This document shows, piece by piece, positions 48,625 through 58,662 of a DNA stretch of 64,000 nucleotides. The translations under genes were made by a program, and so were the position numbers. The DNA is from Saprospiraceae bacterium (lineage in GTDB: Bacteria; Bacteroidota; Bacteroidia; Chitinophagales; Saprospiraceae): contig JADJXD010000001.1 in assembly GCA_016715985.1 (NCBI GenBank), forward strand, positions 3,162,001 to 3,226,000. Reading direction: 5' to 3'. The first letter of the stretch is position 1. Each line of letters begins with the position of its first letter. The notes beneath the pieces are model-generated. The model made no database searches and was not told the origin of the DNA. It saw nothing but the letters and a program-made list of their open reading frames with translations.

Positions 48625-48912
48625 CCCATCACTCATTCACTCATTTTTTTTTGATATACCTTTTGGCTGGGAAGCGCAAACGGAACATCAAAAAAGCTGC
48701 CGAATCCCTTGAGTACAGCTACAAACCCATAACTCAAATAAGTGATTAAACGAATAAACGAATAAAGCATTCATTTAATCACCATCTTCTCCGCTTACCC
48801 CCGACCCCTAAAGGGGAGTACTACCCGCTAAACATATATCCCATCACTCATTCACTCATTTTTTTTTGATATACCTTTTGGCTGGGAAGCGTAAACGGAA
48901 TATCAAAAAAGC
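48625..48912. repeat. Pair of ~73-bp direct repeats, each a hairpin, around a shared palindromic core
   Basis: 48625-48697 and 48840-48912 are almost identical (offset 215). Each contains TTTTTTGATATACC and GGA(A/C)(T/C)ATCAAAAAA arms with TTTTGGCTGGGAAGCG between, so it can fold. Between the two lies ACCCCCGACCCCTAAAGGGG (48803-48822), which recurs at 62534. The whole stretch 48600-49010 has no gene. Confidence 0.65.
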
Positions 48913-49010
48913 AGCGTTCCTTTAATCACAGATCGCTCCCAATACAAATAAGCAATCCGCAAATAGGCAAATCTGCAAATCCGCAAATCCGCAATTTATC
49001 TTTCACCCAT

Positions 49011-50759
49011 TCATTCTGTTAAAATAAAAACTTCAGTCCTTCTGTTGTATCTGTGTTCTTTCTCAGTGCAGGATGTATTGTCTTTGCAGTGATTTCTCAA
49101 TTGGCTTTCTCCATACCCTATCGTCTTAATCCGTTCTGCATCAATTCCCCGGCGAATCAAGTATGTTTTGGCAGCAAGGGCTCTGTTTTCGGAAAGCAAC
49201 TGATTAAATTCTGCAGGACCTCTACTGTCTGTATGGGCTTCCAACCTGATTGATAAGGTGGGATTGGCTAACATAACTTCAGATAATACATCGAGTTCTG
49301 AAGCGGCACCTTCCTGAATTTCGCTGCTGCCATAGCTGTAATATATGTTTTCAAAAATCAATTTAGCTCCTGCTTTAACAGGTACTTTCGGTTTTTCTGT
49401 ATCAACAGTAATTTCTTTATCTTCGTCATCAGTTTCTTCTTCATAGTTGTCAAGGGGTTCGAGGACTATGTCTATTTCCTGATCATGTTGGTATGGGTCA
49501 TATAATAAAGAAAAAGCTTCATGTTCATCAGAAGATGCTTTGATCAGATACTTTTTGTTTCTCAACAATAGTATTTTCGCTTTTCCTTCTTCATCTGTTT
49601 TGTATGCGAAGATTTCTCCGAGACTTTTTGGGGATAATTTCAGGATAAGCGTACCCCCGTCGGGACTTCTCAGCATATCCAGATCAAACTGGTCCGTATT
49701 TATATTGCCATCTGTAATTTTTACTTCTGCCACTGAAATAACAGCATTAGCTATATTTTCAAATGTAAGTTTGTCCATGACATTGACGATGAGCATATCT
49801 TCAATTTCAATTTTCATATCAAAAATCGAACCTGAAGATTTAAAAAAATACAGATCGTCTTTACCTTTTCCTCCGGGACGATTGGATGAAAAATATCCGG
49901 AAGTACCATCTTCATGAATGATTAAACCAAAGTCATCAAAGGCACTATTGAACGGTAGAGGAAGCAATTCAGCTTCAGACCAGATTCCATTTTTCATTTT
50001 AGAGATATACATATCTATTCCACCGAACCCTCCGGGCCTGTCAGACCCGAATATCAGCAAACTGTCATTATATAAATACGGAAAAGATTCGTTATAGGCT
50101 GTGTTGACGGCTGTGCCCAGATTTATTTTTCCGACCCATTCTTTCCCATCAAAGTAGGCAGCATAAAGATCCAGCTTGCCATTTCCCCCTGATTGATTGG
50201 ATGAAAATATTATCGTTCCTGCATCCTGCGAAATGGTCGGATGGCATACCCAGTATTGATTACTATTGAGATTGAATTCGACAGGTTGTGCTTTATCATT
50301 ATATAATTCACTGACCCATATTTTGGTAACACTGGTGTCTCTTGATACACCTTTGACTTTTCTTTTTTCAACGCCTGCTCTGGTAAAATATAATTTTTTA
50401 TGGACTTTGTCATATGCCATTGGCCCTTCATGATAAGGACTGTTGATTTTTTTATTTAAAACACCTCTGGATGTCAGAAAACCTAAAGTATCTGATGTGG
50501 CAATAGAAATGTCAAAAAATGATTCATCAATGGAAGGGTCAAATAATTTGTTTTTGATTTCAGAACTTACAAAAGCTACCCCTTCTTCTACAAAACAGGG
50601 TGAAAACTCCAGATTGGCCGTATTAATGATGGATTGATTGTAAATGCGGATAGACTTGGCTACTTCTGTATTTATAATCGTGTTGGGCTGACAAAAAATC
50701 TCTGATGTCAGAAACATTGTAAATATTGGCAGAAAGAGATATTTAATTCCATTACCCAT
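49011..50759 (-). CDS. OmpA-family protein with PD40-type beta-propeller repeats
   Basis: 582 residues. Signal peptide (MGNGIKYLFLPIFTMFLTSEIFCQ). PD40/WD40-like blades (~55-290) with IIFSSNQSGGNGKLDLYAAY, LIFGSDRPGGFGGIDMYIS and YFSSNRPGGKGKDDLYFF. A middle beta domain (~320-430), an acidic linker (EEETDDEDKE), and a C-terminal OmpA peptidoglycan-binding domain (~465-582; HTDSRGPAEFNQLLSENRA, IGYGESQL). The layout resembles PorE-type T9SS proteins without the TPR part. It probably anchors the SprF-type outer-membrane protein and its cargo to the cell wall. Two bases separate it from the PorP/SprF gene. Confidence 0.87.
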   Translation of the reverse strand: MGNGIKYLFLPIFTMFLTSEIFCQPNTIINTEVAKSIRIYNQSIINTANLEFSPCFVEEGVAFVSSEIKNKLFDPSIDESFFDISIATSDTLGFLTSRGVLNKKINSPYHEGPMAYDKVHKKLYFTRAGVEKRKVKGVSRDTSVTKIWVSELYNDKAQPVEFNLNSNQYWVCHPTISQDAGTIIFSSNQSGGNGKLDLYAAYFDGKEWVGKINLGTAVNTAYNESFPYLYNDSLLIFGSDRPGGFGGIDMYISKMKNGIWSEAELLPLPFNSAFDDFGLIIHEDGTSGYFSSNRPGGKGKDDLYFFKSSGSIFDMKIEIEDMLIVNVMDKLTFENIANAVISVAEVKITDGNINTDQFDLDMLRSPDGGTLILKLSPKSLGEIFAYKTDEEGKAKILLLRNKKYLIKASSDEHEAFSLLYDPYQHDQEIDIVLEPLDNYEEETDDEDKEITVDTEKPKVPVKAGAKLIFENIYYSYGSSEIQEGAASELDVLSEVMLANPTLSIRLEAHTDSRGPAEFNQLLSENRALAAKTYLIRRGIDAERIKTIGYGESQLRNHCKDNTSCTEKEHRYNRRTEVFILTE

Positions 50760-50761
50760 TT

Positions 50762-51715
50762 CTAAAAGTATCTTGGATTTACAATCACTGTCTTAATTCT
50801 ACGAGGTATAAAGCAATAACTGAGCATAACTTCCAGACTGCCATTGTCTATGGTCCTGATTTTGGATAATGTGATGTCATGAGCCAAGCCGAGCATCAGC
50901 CGTTCAGAAATTTGAAAACTAAAGATCACATCCAATGATTCCCCGATATCTGTTTGTACTCCCCCTGTACGGTAAGTTAATCCAACCATATATTTTTCAT
51001 TAAAACTGGCTGACATATTCAGGTCCATCGTAAAAGGAGAATTTTCTGCAGCTCTGAGCATGGCCTGAGGTGTTAATCTTACTTTATCATTCAAAATAAA
51101 TGTACCACCTCCCATCAGAATCAGATGACGGACTTCTGTCGTGAAAAAGTTATTCCGGTCAAAATCAAGGTCACTTCTAATCATTCTGGGAACTGCTGCA
51201 CCCATAAAAAAAGTATTTGTGTTAAAATATATACCAAAGCCTGCATTCAGTAGTTTTCTGTTTTGCGAAGTTTGTGGAATAGATGGATCATTCACAATGC
51301 CTTGAATGGCAAATAACCGCGGATCGGAAAAATCCTGCGAAAAATTTCTGCCGGAGATATTCATCCCCATACTTAAAGTACCATCACCCAGAATAAATTT
51401 ATATGCGTACATGCCATCAACAGTGATTTTTTCTGAAATACCAATTGTTTGCCGCTCTATATTCATACCCAAGCCGACATTTTTCCCTATTCGGGGAAAA
51501 TTGACGGATGCTAATTGAGCTTTCGGAGCACCGGGGAATCCATTCCACTGATCCCGATACATAAGGGTCAGACAAGTGTAAGAATCATTTCCGGCAAATG
51601 CCGGATTGAGACTGAGTTTATTGAACATAAACTGCGTGTACATTTGTTGTTGCTGAGCATTTGTTGTGCACAAACAAATTAAAATAAACAAACTGATCAG
51701 GCTGTATTTCGTCAT
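50762..51715 (-). CDS. PorP/SprF-family type IX secretion outer-membrane protein
   Basis: 317 residues. Signal peptide (MTKYSLISLFILICLCTTNA), then the family hallmark QQQMYTQFMFNKLSLNPAFA and MYRDQWNGFPGAPKAQL, followed by alternating beta-strands typical of a small outer-membrane barrel. In Flavobacterium, SprF-type proteins are needed to export or hold type B CTD cargo such as SprB, encoded just upstream. Here the same order is seen: the giant type B CTD gene overlaps this start by four bases (ATGA). That gives a specific cargo-partner prediction. Confidence 0.93.
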   Translation of the reverse strand: MTKYSLISLFILICLCTTNAQQQQMYTQFMFNKLSLNPAFAGNDSYTCLTLMYRDQWNGFPGAPKAQLASVNFPRIGKNVGLGMNIERQTIGISEKITVDGMYAYKFILGDGTLSMGMNISGRNFSQDFSDPRLFAIQGIVNDPSIPQTSQNRKLLNAGFGIYFNTNTFFMGAAVPRMIRSDLDFDRNNFFTTEVRHLILMGGGTFILNDKVRLTPQAMLRAAENSPFTMDLNMSASFNEKYMVGLTYRTGGVQTDIGESLDVIFSFQISERLMLGLAHDITLSKIRTIDNGSLEVMLSYCFIPRRIKTVIVNPRYF

Positions 51716-54700
51716 ATTTGTATGATTAAAAAGCCATTAATCGGTTTGCCTCCGGTGCCTATATCCAAAACATAAAAATAAGTGCCGGAAGGAAGTTGTT
51801 TATCACCAAATGTGCCTTGCCAGTCATTTTTATACGGGCTTGCTGAGAATACTTCCGCTCCCCATTCATTAAAAATATAAAGTTTATTGGAGGGGTAATT
51901 TCCATTGCTGAGGCATGGGATTATAAATTGATCGTTGATACCATCCTGATTGGGTGTGATGATATTAGGTGCAAAACAATCTATGACATCTTTGATAGTT
52001 ATAAAAACTCGACCTTCCATACATAAATCTTCACAATAGAATCCGCAAACTCTGTAAGTAAAGCTGACGTCATCTGTATATCTTGGATCGGGTGTGTAAG
52101 TGATCAGATTTCCGTTTTGAATCAGGATGCCATGAGCGGGTTGTTGCGTAATTACCAATTCTATATTTTGAGGTACCTGATCGTTGCTGAGTACGTTCAT
52201 CTGGATAGACTGATTGTACGATGTCTCATAAAGGTCATCCATAACCAATGGCTGAAATTCGACAGCAATAAAGGTCGTATCTCTTGAGAAATTACGGCAT
52301 CCGGGAATACTGTAATCCAAAAGTATGATATTATTACCATTTTTCAGATTAGAGACTACCACCGACCTGTCAGTTTGAGAAGTGAATCGCACATCTGTAT
52401 CTGGTGATGACCATGAAATTTCTACTTGTGGCGGTCCATCCTTAGAGATAAGTGTGGCAAATTCTCCCGGACAGATTATCAGATTGCCTTCTGTCGTTTC
52501 TGCTATTAAGTCAGGCGGAGTGTTGAGTTGGATTGCTGATAAGGGTGATATTTCTGACAAACAGTTTTCCACGCTGGCAACAGTATAAATAAGATTCGTG
52601 CCGTTAACTAATAAGTCAACATTATCAAAAATGTAGCAAAGCTGATTTCCTGAGAGCAATATTTCCGAATTGACCGAATTTACAATATTAACAAGTGAAC
52701 CGGGTGTGAGGGTTTCGGTTAAGATGCATAATTCAACCGCACTGTTTTCAGAAGCACATAAACTGTAAAACTGCTGAGAAAGTAATGGTGTTTCGATTTT
52801 GTCTCTTACGCTTATTTTTACGGAAGCGACATTGTCCGAAAAGCAACCATTTAATCCGGTTTGGAGCGTATAGATACCTTCATTAGCTTTTGTAGCTGAA
52901 GGAATGACGGGATTTTTTTCATTGGAACTAAAAGAAGGCCCTGTCCAGATATATTCAGTGTTTTGGTCAGGAAATGTGGACAAAGAAAAAGGACTGCCGA
53001 AACAAACAGTTGAATCGGTGGTGATCTGCGGTACTATTGGTTTAGGTCGCACTTCAATATTTCTGATTGCGGATGGCATTGATTGACAGCCATTCTTTCT
53101 TATTACTAAACTGTAATTGCCGCTATTCAGTGAACTGATATTCAGGACAACAAGTGATGGCACCTGTGTAAGGATGATTCCGGTAGGTGTGGTCCAGATA
53201 AATTCAGCGGATGACTCTCCCGATATAACATTCAAAACGATACTGTCTCCGGCACAAAAGAAGTCATTTGTATCTAATGATGGTGCTAATGGAATAGCAG
53301 AAAACGAAACATGCGTACTGGCAATATTGGATGCACAACTCTGATTAAAGATAGTCAGAAAATAGACGCCCGTATCCTGAACACCGGCGTTTTGAATGAT
53401 CGGATTGCGCTCAGAAGAAGAAAATCCATTAGTAGATGTCCACAAATAAGTGTAATCTCCTTGCGGTGGGAATACTGAAGGAGAAAATTTTATGGGTGTA
53501 TTTCCATCCATACAATTTTGTGCATCATTGCTCAACGCAGTAATCTGGGGTTTGGTGATGGTCGTGACAATAGTAGATGCATTATTATCGCATAATGACG
53601 GAGTGGTTATTGTTACACTGTATTCTCCGGGTACTGCCGGAATTAGCGGGTCCTGGACTGAAGGAATATTAGCTACCGGACCGCTCCATTTGTAGCTGGC
53701 ATTCGGTACAAAAGTTGCCTGAAGCCTGATAGAATCTCCGTCACAAGCCGGACCTGAATTGGTAGCCCCGATTTCCAGTATATTGATTATACCTATATTG
53801 CGGATAACTGAAATGTCAGATCTGCAACTACCTTTTACTGCTACTACCTGCCAGCTTCCCTGAAGCGGAAGTTGTGCATTCGGAATGGTAAGATTATTTT
53901 GAGCGGTGGTCCTGAAAAGAGTATTGTCTTTATACCAATCGTAACTGTCTGCGCCGGAAGAATTGGTGGCTACCAAGCTGAATGTGGCTCCCTGGCAGAT
54001 GACTTCAAGTCCATTTATTTCAGGTTTTTGTGGTTTTTCGAGTACAACAACAGTACTGATACCATTTTCTGATGTACAGATTCCATTTTTAATGGTCAAT
54101 ATATAATTACCTGCATTTGATTGTCCTGCATTCTGAATGATACGGGGAAACTGACCAGTCTCGTCATATCCGGCTGGTCCCGTCCAATGATAAGAATAAC
54201 CTACACCGACAACATTTGTACCCAACACTATGGCGTCCCCCTCACAAGGAGTCAGAAAAGTATTTTCGACAATCGGATCCGGTACTTTCAAAACTGTAAT
54301 TCGGATAAATGCTGATGGATTGGATCGACAACCTTCACCTTGTGCAATGACATAGTAAAAGTGTACTCCGACATTGGGGTTGAGTATAATATTTGATACG
54401 GAAGTCTTTTGAATTAAAACTCCTGCCGGGAATACACCTTCATACCACTCATATGAGATACTACCGGTAAATTGTGTACTGTTTAGAATCAGGTCGCTGT
54501 TTTCACAAATGGTGACAGATTCGGTTGTTATGGCTGGATTGGTGAGTGGCTGGATATTAACCAAAACACTGCCTTCAGCACTACATCCATTAAAACCTGT
54601 AACTGTCACTTTGTACAAACCATTAAAAGATGCGTTGACATTCGGGATAAAAGGATTCTCTTCAAAAAATTCTAAATCTGAAGGCCCTGTCCATCTGAAG

Positions 54701-57700
54701 GTAAAAGTTCCGGGTATATCAGCAAATGGTGGATTTGCAAATAGTTTTAAAGTATCATTTTCACACAAGCCGGAAGAAAAAGTAGGCAATATATCCATTG
54801 TTCTTACCCTCACCATCGCATTGCAGCTATCTTGATTACCCGCACTGTCTGAAATGAGCATTTTAATAGTGACATCTCCAACCATCGCACAATTTACGGA
54901 GGAAGGAATAAATACTCTGTCAGTTACGCCGCAATTGTCAGTGCTGCCATTGTCTATATCGCCGATGGTAATTATATGATTTTCTGTACCGGTAGGAGAG
55001 ATGGTGATAACTGAATTTTTGCAACTTGCAACAGGTTTTTGAGTATCTTTGAGATCTATCTGAAATGTACAACTACCTTTATTGCCTGCATGATCAGAAG
55101 TCGTCAATGTGATCAGACTTATACCTGCATTCAGCGTCATATTTAAAAGTCCGTTCATTTCTGTAACCGGACCTTCAGGAATGACGGTTGCTCCTGAACT
55201 CTGTACAGTAAACTGAGCATCCGTGTATTGTATCCTGATTTGGATATAACTTTCTCCATCTGTCGTTTGTGTAGGAGATAAGGTTTTGCATGGATTGATT
55301 CCGCCTCCTTCTATCTGACTTCCTGATTTTGGGATTGCAGTGAGTGTAAGCTGGTCGTTGCTCAACCAACTGTTAAAAACAGAAACAGGTATCTGAAATC
55401 TTGTTTTGGACAGATCGCACTTAGATGTGGTGCCATGCAGTGTTGTGTTTCCAATCAGTGTACCGGTAGAAGAAAAAATATCAAAGCTTTCACCGGTATT
55501 ACCAACATCTCCAAATATCTCTACATCAATGATAACTTCTTTATTCAGATATCTGACAGGAAAAATCTGAGGAAAAATGAACTGTCTGTTTCTGGCCAGA
55601 TGCCTTTCGGTATTATCATCATAAAGAAAGCTGATAAGAGACGCCTCTTTACTGGATGGAATTGTTCTGTCATATATTCTGTTACCATTACACGCTTCAG
55701 TAACCTGAGGCACAAATGGAATTTCGACATTCATATCACACTTGTCAATACTGAGCGTAAATATCTGATCGGAGGGACAAGATACTAAAGGTGGTGTTTT
55801 ATCTTCTATAGTTACAGGTATGATACATTGTGAAATATTGGCAGCACAATCTTTTAAATTAAAAACGACTTCATGATTTCCCGGGGCTAATATGAGACTT
55901 AGTTCATTCTCAGCATTAAGCGTTATTTCAGGATTTCCGTTTAGGCTGTATGACTTTTGAACGGTGTTGGAAAGGTCAATTTCAAAGTTAATTGTTGTGT
56001 TTATTGAAGAATTGCCACAAATATCATTTATAGAAAGTATGGGACTGTCATCCTGAATGTTGGGTATAAAATGTATCTCTATATATCCATCTGCAATCCA
56101 TCCGACGACTTTATTTTTGTCCAGACTAAGTGTAATGGACGAAGAAGAACATTGTCCTACACCATTGGGACTTCTGCCGATGATGTTTCTATCTTCATCT
56201 TTGATGTGAAAATATTCAGGAGCATCATCGATGTCAAGATTTCTGAATTCAATGACCAGCTCTGCATCCTCTATCGGGATTATCGTTGCTGGATTAAACG
56301 GGCCAATTCGCATTGTCACAGAATCTACAATCGTTTCATTATTACCGGGCATAGACGAATTAACCGGTACTGAAATAACTCTCACAACCGGAGAAATGGT
56401 TTCAATGCAATCATCAACAGCATCGGGAACAGGAAGCGTTAGTGTTGCAAAACAATTGTCAGGATCTGTATTGAGCAGTTGAGCAGAAGTGCAGTTTGTA
56501 ATGAGAGGTGCAATACTATCCCTAATTCCAAATGTCGCTGTAGTCACAATTGCATTTCCACATCGATCATAAAATACAAAATCCACCGTTTCGTGTCTCA
56601 AAAATCCTTGCAGATCAGATGGACACACGGAAGTATTCAGGCTTCCGGGATGTGCTCCGGGAAAGGTTAATGTATCTTGTAAACTATAAGATCCGGGCAC
56701 TGCAGCAAAGCTTTTGAAAGGGCTGCACGACTCTGCAAAAACTGAACTCCCGTTTTCATTTATCCAGGTTTCGAATAATGTTTCTGCAACGCCTGCATCC
56801 TGACAGGTAATGTGTCGGTTCCTCGCAGGATTGATTAAAACAGGAGGTACATTGTTAATTATAGTTATCTGTTGACTGAAAGTTCGGGTATTATTGCACA
56901 CATCCTGCAATGTGTAGGTCCGTGTGAAATTATAACTGCAGGCAGAAATGGAAGGTACAGGAGGTGAATCACTAAAGCTAATGTTCACTTTGCTGCAATT
57001 ATCTTTGATTTGTGTTAATATTATGGTGTCCGGTTGGTTCATAAAAGTAATACATGATAAAGATACAGTGTTCTGACCGGTGAAAACAGGAGCTACTGTG
57101 TCTGTAACAGTGATAGTCTGAGTATGTATAGCCACATTATTACAATTATCCGTAGCTGTCCAAACTCTGGTAATGGTGTAATTGAAATGACTGCAAGATG
57201 TGCTGTCCGGATCTTGAGTACTTGAGTCGGAGAAATTGACTACAGGACTCTGTGTACAGGCGTCTGTAGCCGTGATTGCAGGAATGGGAGGAATACTGTC
57301 GCAACGCACAATAATGTTTGAAGGTCTGGCGGAAAGTGTCGGAGCTATATTATCTGTTACGGTAAAGCTGGTAGTACCGGGAGTTATACTCTGATTACCA
57401 CATTCATCACTCACAAAAAAATTAATATTGACCCGCCAGTTGCAAAGAGCATTCGGTATGGTGGGGTATGGACCTGTTGCAATGCTTCCGCCGCCACTTT
57501 GAATGACAATATTTCCTGAAGTAATGCTGTACTGGAAGTTTGTCCAGTTCAGCGTATTGGAGCAATTGTCCGTTGCATTATATCCGGCCTTGTTTTTTAT
57601 CCAGTTGATTAATGTGTCCCGGATGCCCGGTACGCAAGAGATAGAAACATTGGCGGGGATGACTAATTGTGGTTTGATATTGTCGAAAGTATAAAATCTT

Positions 57701-58113
57701 GCTGTAGTGGAGACACTCGAATTTCCGGCTTCATCAGCCGCAACAAAACTTACGGTGACGCTTTGAGTATTTCCGCAAAGCGTGTCTGATGACGTGTTAA
57801 AAATGGTGATAACCTGATTTAATGTAAGATTTGCTGAGAAGACAATAGTGCCACCTGAATCATCAGTGGCTACTGCACCAGCGGCATTTAGATACCATTG
57901 AGTCAGAGCTGTTATCAAGTCTGAATTTGAACCACAAATAATTGCGCTATCCTGAGCCGGATTAGTTATAACAGGTGGTTGTGTATCCTGTGCAGATAGA
58001 GAAAATGGATTTAAAAGCAGAGTGAATATTACAATAAAGGACAAGACGTGAATAAATAATCGTCTTTTTATCGGCAATGGCTGTCCCTCAGAAAAAAATC
58101 CGCTATAAATCAT
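51712..58113 (-). CDS. 2133-residue SprB-like surface protein with T9SS type B sorting domain
   Basis: Signal peptide after a basic start (PIKRRLFIHVLSFIVIFTLL ... SAQ). The N-terminal ~1000 residues carry HYR/Ig-like repeats with paired Cys (e.g. DNIAPTLSARPSNIIVRCDS, DTVAPVFTGQNTVSLSC), two jelly-roll-like inserts, then ~10 PKD/Ig-like repeats (~1120-1900; SYHWTGPAGYD, YIWTGPSFSSNEKNP), a tandem-type segment, and the C-terminal gliding-associated/CHU_C type B domain (~2045-2133; CFAPNIITPNQDGINDQF, NEWGAEVFSASPYKNDWQG, LPSGTYFYVLDIG). Probably exported by T9SS and displayed with the SprF-type protein next to it. A -7 box (TATATTTG on the minus strand, 58155-58162) lies ~42 bases upstream. 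Confidence 0.9.
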   Translation of the reverse strand: MIYSGFFSEGQPLPIKRRLFIHVLSFIVIFTLLLNPFSLSAQDTQPPVITNPAQDSAIICGSNSDLITALTQWYLNAAGAVATDDSGGTIVFSANLTLNQVITIFNTSSDTLCGNTQSVTVSFVAADEAGNSSVSTTARFYTFDNIKPQLVIPANVSISCVPGIRDTLINWIKNKAGYNATDNCSNTLNWTNFQYSITSGNIVIQSGGGSIATGPYPTIPNALCNWRVNINFFVSDECGNQSITPGTTSFTVTDNIAPTLSARPSNIIVRCDSIPPIPAITATDACTQSPVVNFSDSSTQDPDSTSCSHFNYTITRVWTATDNCNNVAIHTQTITVTDTVAPVFTGQNTVSLSCITFMNQPDTIILTQIKDNCSKVNISFSDSPPVPSISACSYNFTRTYTLQDVCNNTRTFSQQITIINNVPPVLINPARNRHITCQDAGVAETLFETWINENGSSVFAESCSPFKSFAAVPGSYSLQDTLTFPGAHPGSLNTSVCPSDLQGFLRHETVDFVFYDRCGNAIVTTATFGIRDSIAPLITNCTSAQLLNTDPDNCFATLTLPVPDAVDDCIETISPVVRVISVPVNSSMPGNNETIVDSVTMRIGPFNPATIIPIEDAELVIEFRNLDIDDAPEYFHIKDEDRNIIGRSPNGVGQCSSSSITLSLDKNKVVGWIADGYIEIHFIPNIQDDSPILSINDICGNSSINTTINFEIDLSNTVQKSYSLNGNPEITLNAENELSLILAPGNHEVVFNLKDCAANISQCIIPVTIEDKTPPLVSCPSDQIFTLSIDKCDMNVEIPFVPQVTEACNGNRIYDRTIPSSKEASLISFLYDDNTERHLARNRQFIFPQIFPVRYLNKEVIIDVEIFGDVGNTGESFDIFSSTGTLIGNTTLHGTTSKCDLSKTRFQIPVSVFNSWLSNDQLTLTAIPKSGSQIEGGGINPCKTLSPTQTTDGESYIQIRIQYTDAQFTVQSSGATVIPEGPVTEMNGLLNMTLNAGISLITLTTSDHAGNKGSCTFQIDLKDTQKPVASCKNSVITISPTGTENHIITIGDIDNGSTDNCGVTDRVFIPSSVNCAMVGDVTIKMLISDSAGNQDSCNAMVRVRTMDILPTFSSGLCENDTLKLFANPPFADIPGTFTFRWTGPSDLEFFEENPFIPNVNASFNGLYKVTVTGFNGCSAEGSVLVNIQPLTNPAITTESVTICENSDLILNSTQFTGSISYEWYEGVFPAGVLIQKTSVSNIILNPNVGVHFYYVIAQGEGCRSNPSAFIRITVLKVPDPIVENTFLTPCEGDAIVLGTNVVGVGYSYHWTGPAGYDETGQFPRIIQNAGQSNAGNYILTIKNGICTSENGISTVVVLEKPQKPEINGLEVICQGATFSLVATNSSGADSYDWYKDNTLFRTTAQNNLTIPNAQLPLQGSWQVVAVKGSCRSDISVIRNIGIINILEIGATNSGPACDGDSIRLQATFVPNASYKWSGPVANIPSVQDPLIPAVPGEYSVTITTPSLCDNNASTIVTTITKPQITALSNDAQNCMDGNTPIKFSPSVFPPQGDYTYLWTSTNGFSSSERNPIIQNAGVQDTGVYFLTIFNQSCASNIASTHVSFSAIPLAPSLDTNDFFCAGDSIVLNVISGESSAEFIWTTPTGIILTQVPSLVVLNISSLNSGNYSLVIRKNGCQSMPSAIRNIEVRPKPIVPQITTDSTVCFGSPFSLSTFPDQNTEYIWTGPSFSSNEKNPVIPSATKANEGIYTLQTGLNGCFSDNVASVKISVRDKIETPLLSQQFYSLCASENSAVELCILTETLTPGSLVNIVNSVNSEILLSGNQLCYIFDNVDLLVNGTNLIYTVASVENCLSEISPLSAIQLNTPPDLIAETTEGNLIICPGEFATLISKDGPPQVEISWSSPDTDVRFTSQTDRSVVVSNLKNGNNIILLDYSIPGCRNFSRDTTFIAVEFQPLVMDDLYETSYNQSIQMNVLSNDQVPQNIELVITQQPAHGILIQNGNLITYTPDPRYTDDVSFTYRVCGFYCEDLCMEGRVFITIKDVIDCFAPNIITPNQDGINDQFIIPCLSNGNYPSNKLYIFNEWGAEVFSASPYKNDWQGTFGDKQLPSGTYFYVLDIGTGGKPINGFLIIQI

Positions 58114-58470
58114 GCAGTTATGCTCAGGTTGTTTTTGTATTCAGAAAGAATACGCAAATATACAACAAATTTTTGCAACGATGAGTGTATAGAATAGGTT
58201 TAACGATTTGGATTCGAAACATTTTGGACATTTCGACGATTGTCATTTATCTCGATAATACGGATTATTTCTTTTTCTAAACGTAGAACTGAGATCCTAA
58301 AGTGTTAAATATCATTTCTGTTTTTAGTCTGTAATTACACAAAGATCAAAACTTTTTTCAAAGATTTATTTCAAATAAAATTTTGAAAAATTCAAATTTA
58401 TATTTTTACAAGGTTTTTTATAATAATCATAATAAATTGAAAATCAATGATATAATAAGCTTATTTATTA
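58114..58470. other. Divergent intergenic region, left part
   Basis: About 350 bases of AT-rich DNA without a gene between the SprB-like gene and the dyad array. It contains the minus-strand -7 box TATATTTG at 58155-58162 for the SprB-like gene and nothing else I can support. Confidence 0.5.
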
Positions 58471-58608
58471 TTTACAAAAATCAAAAATGTTTATCATAAT
58501 AAACAAAAGATAAAAATGTATTTTATTGTAAACATAAATTAAAATTGTTTAATTAAATAAACAAAAAGTTAAAATGTATTATATTTGAACAATAATGATA
58601 AATGTAAA
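58471..58608 (+). promoter_or_regulatory. Phased array of five 17-bp dyads upstream of the AAA ATPase gene
   Basis: Five sites of form ACA-N11-TGT at 58474-58490, 58503-58519, 58532-58548, 58561-58577 and 58589-58605. Starts are 29, 29, 29 and 28 bp apart. Fuller outer bases give TAAACA and TGTTTA in several units, so each is an AT-rich inverted repeat. Two -7-like boxes lie in or near the array: TATATTTG (58580-58587) and TATCTTTG (58621-58628). This looks like a cooperative protein-binding array, operator or iteron-like, for the downstream gene. Confidence 0.7.
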
Positions 58609-58662
58609 ATAGGAATGCAGTATCTTTGTATTTATAAACCTGAAGATGTCATTTAATATATC

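Noticed and set aside
58471..58608. Possible degenerate CRISPR array because of a 29-bp period
   Set aside because: Only ACA and TGT positions and A-richness are conserved, the intervals are 11-12 bp, and there are no cas genes. A binding-site array fits better.
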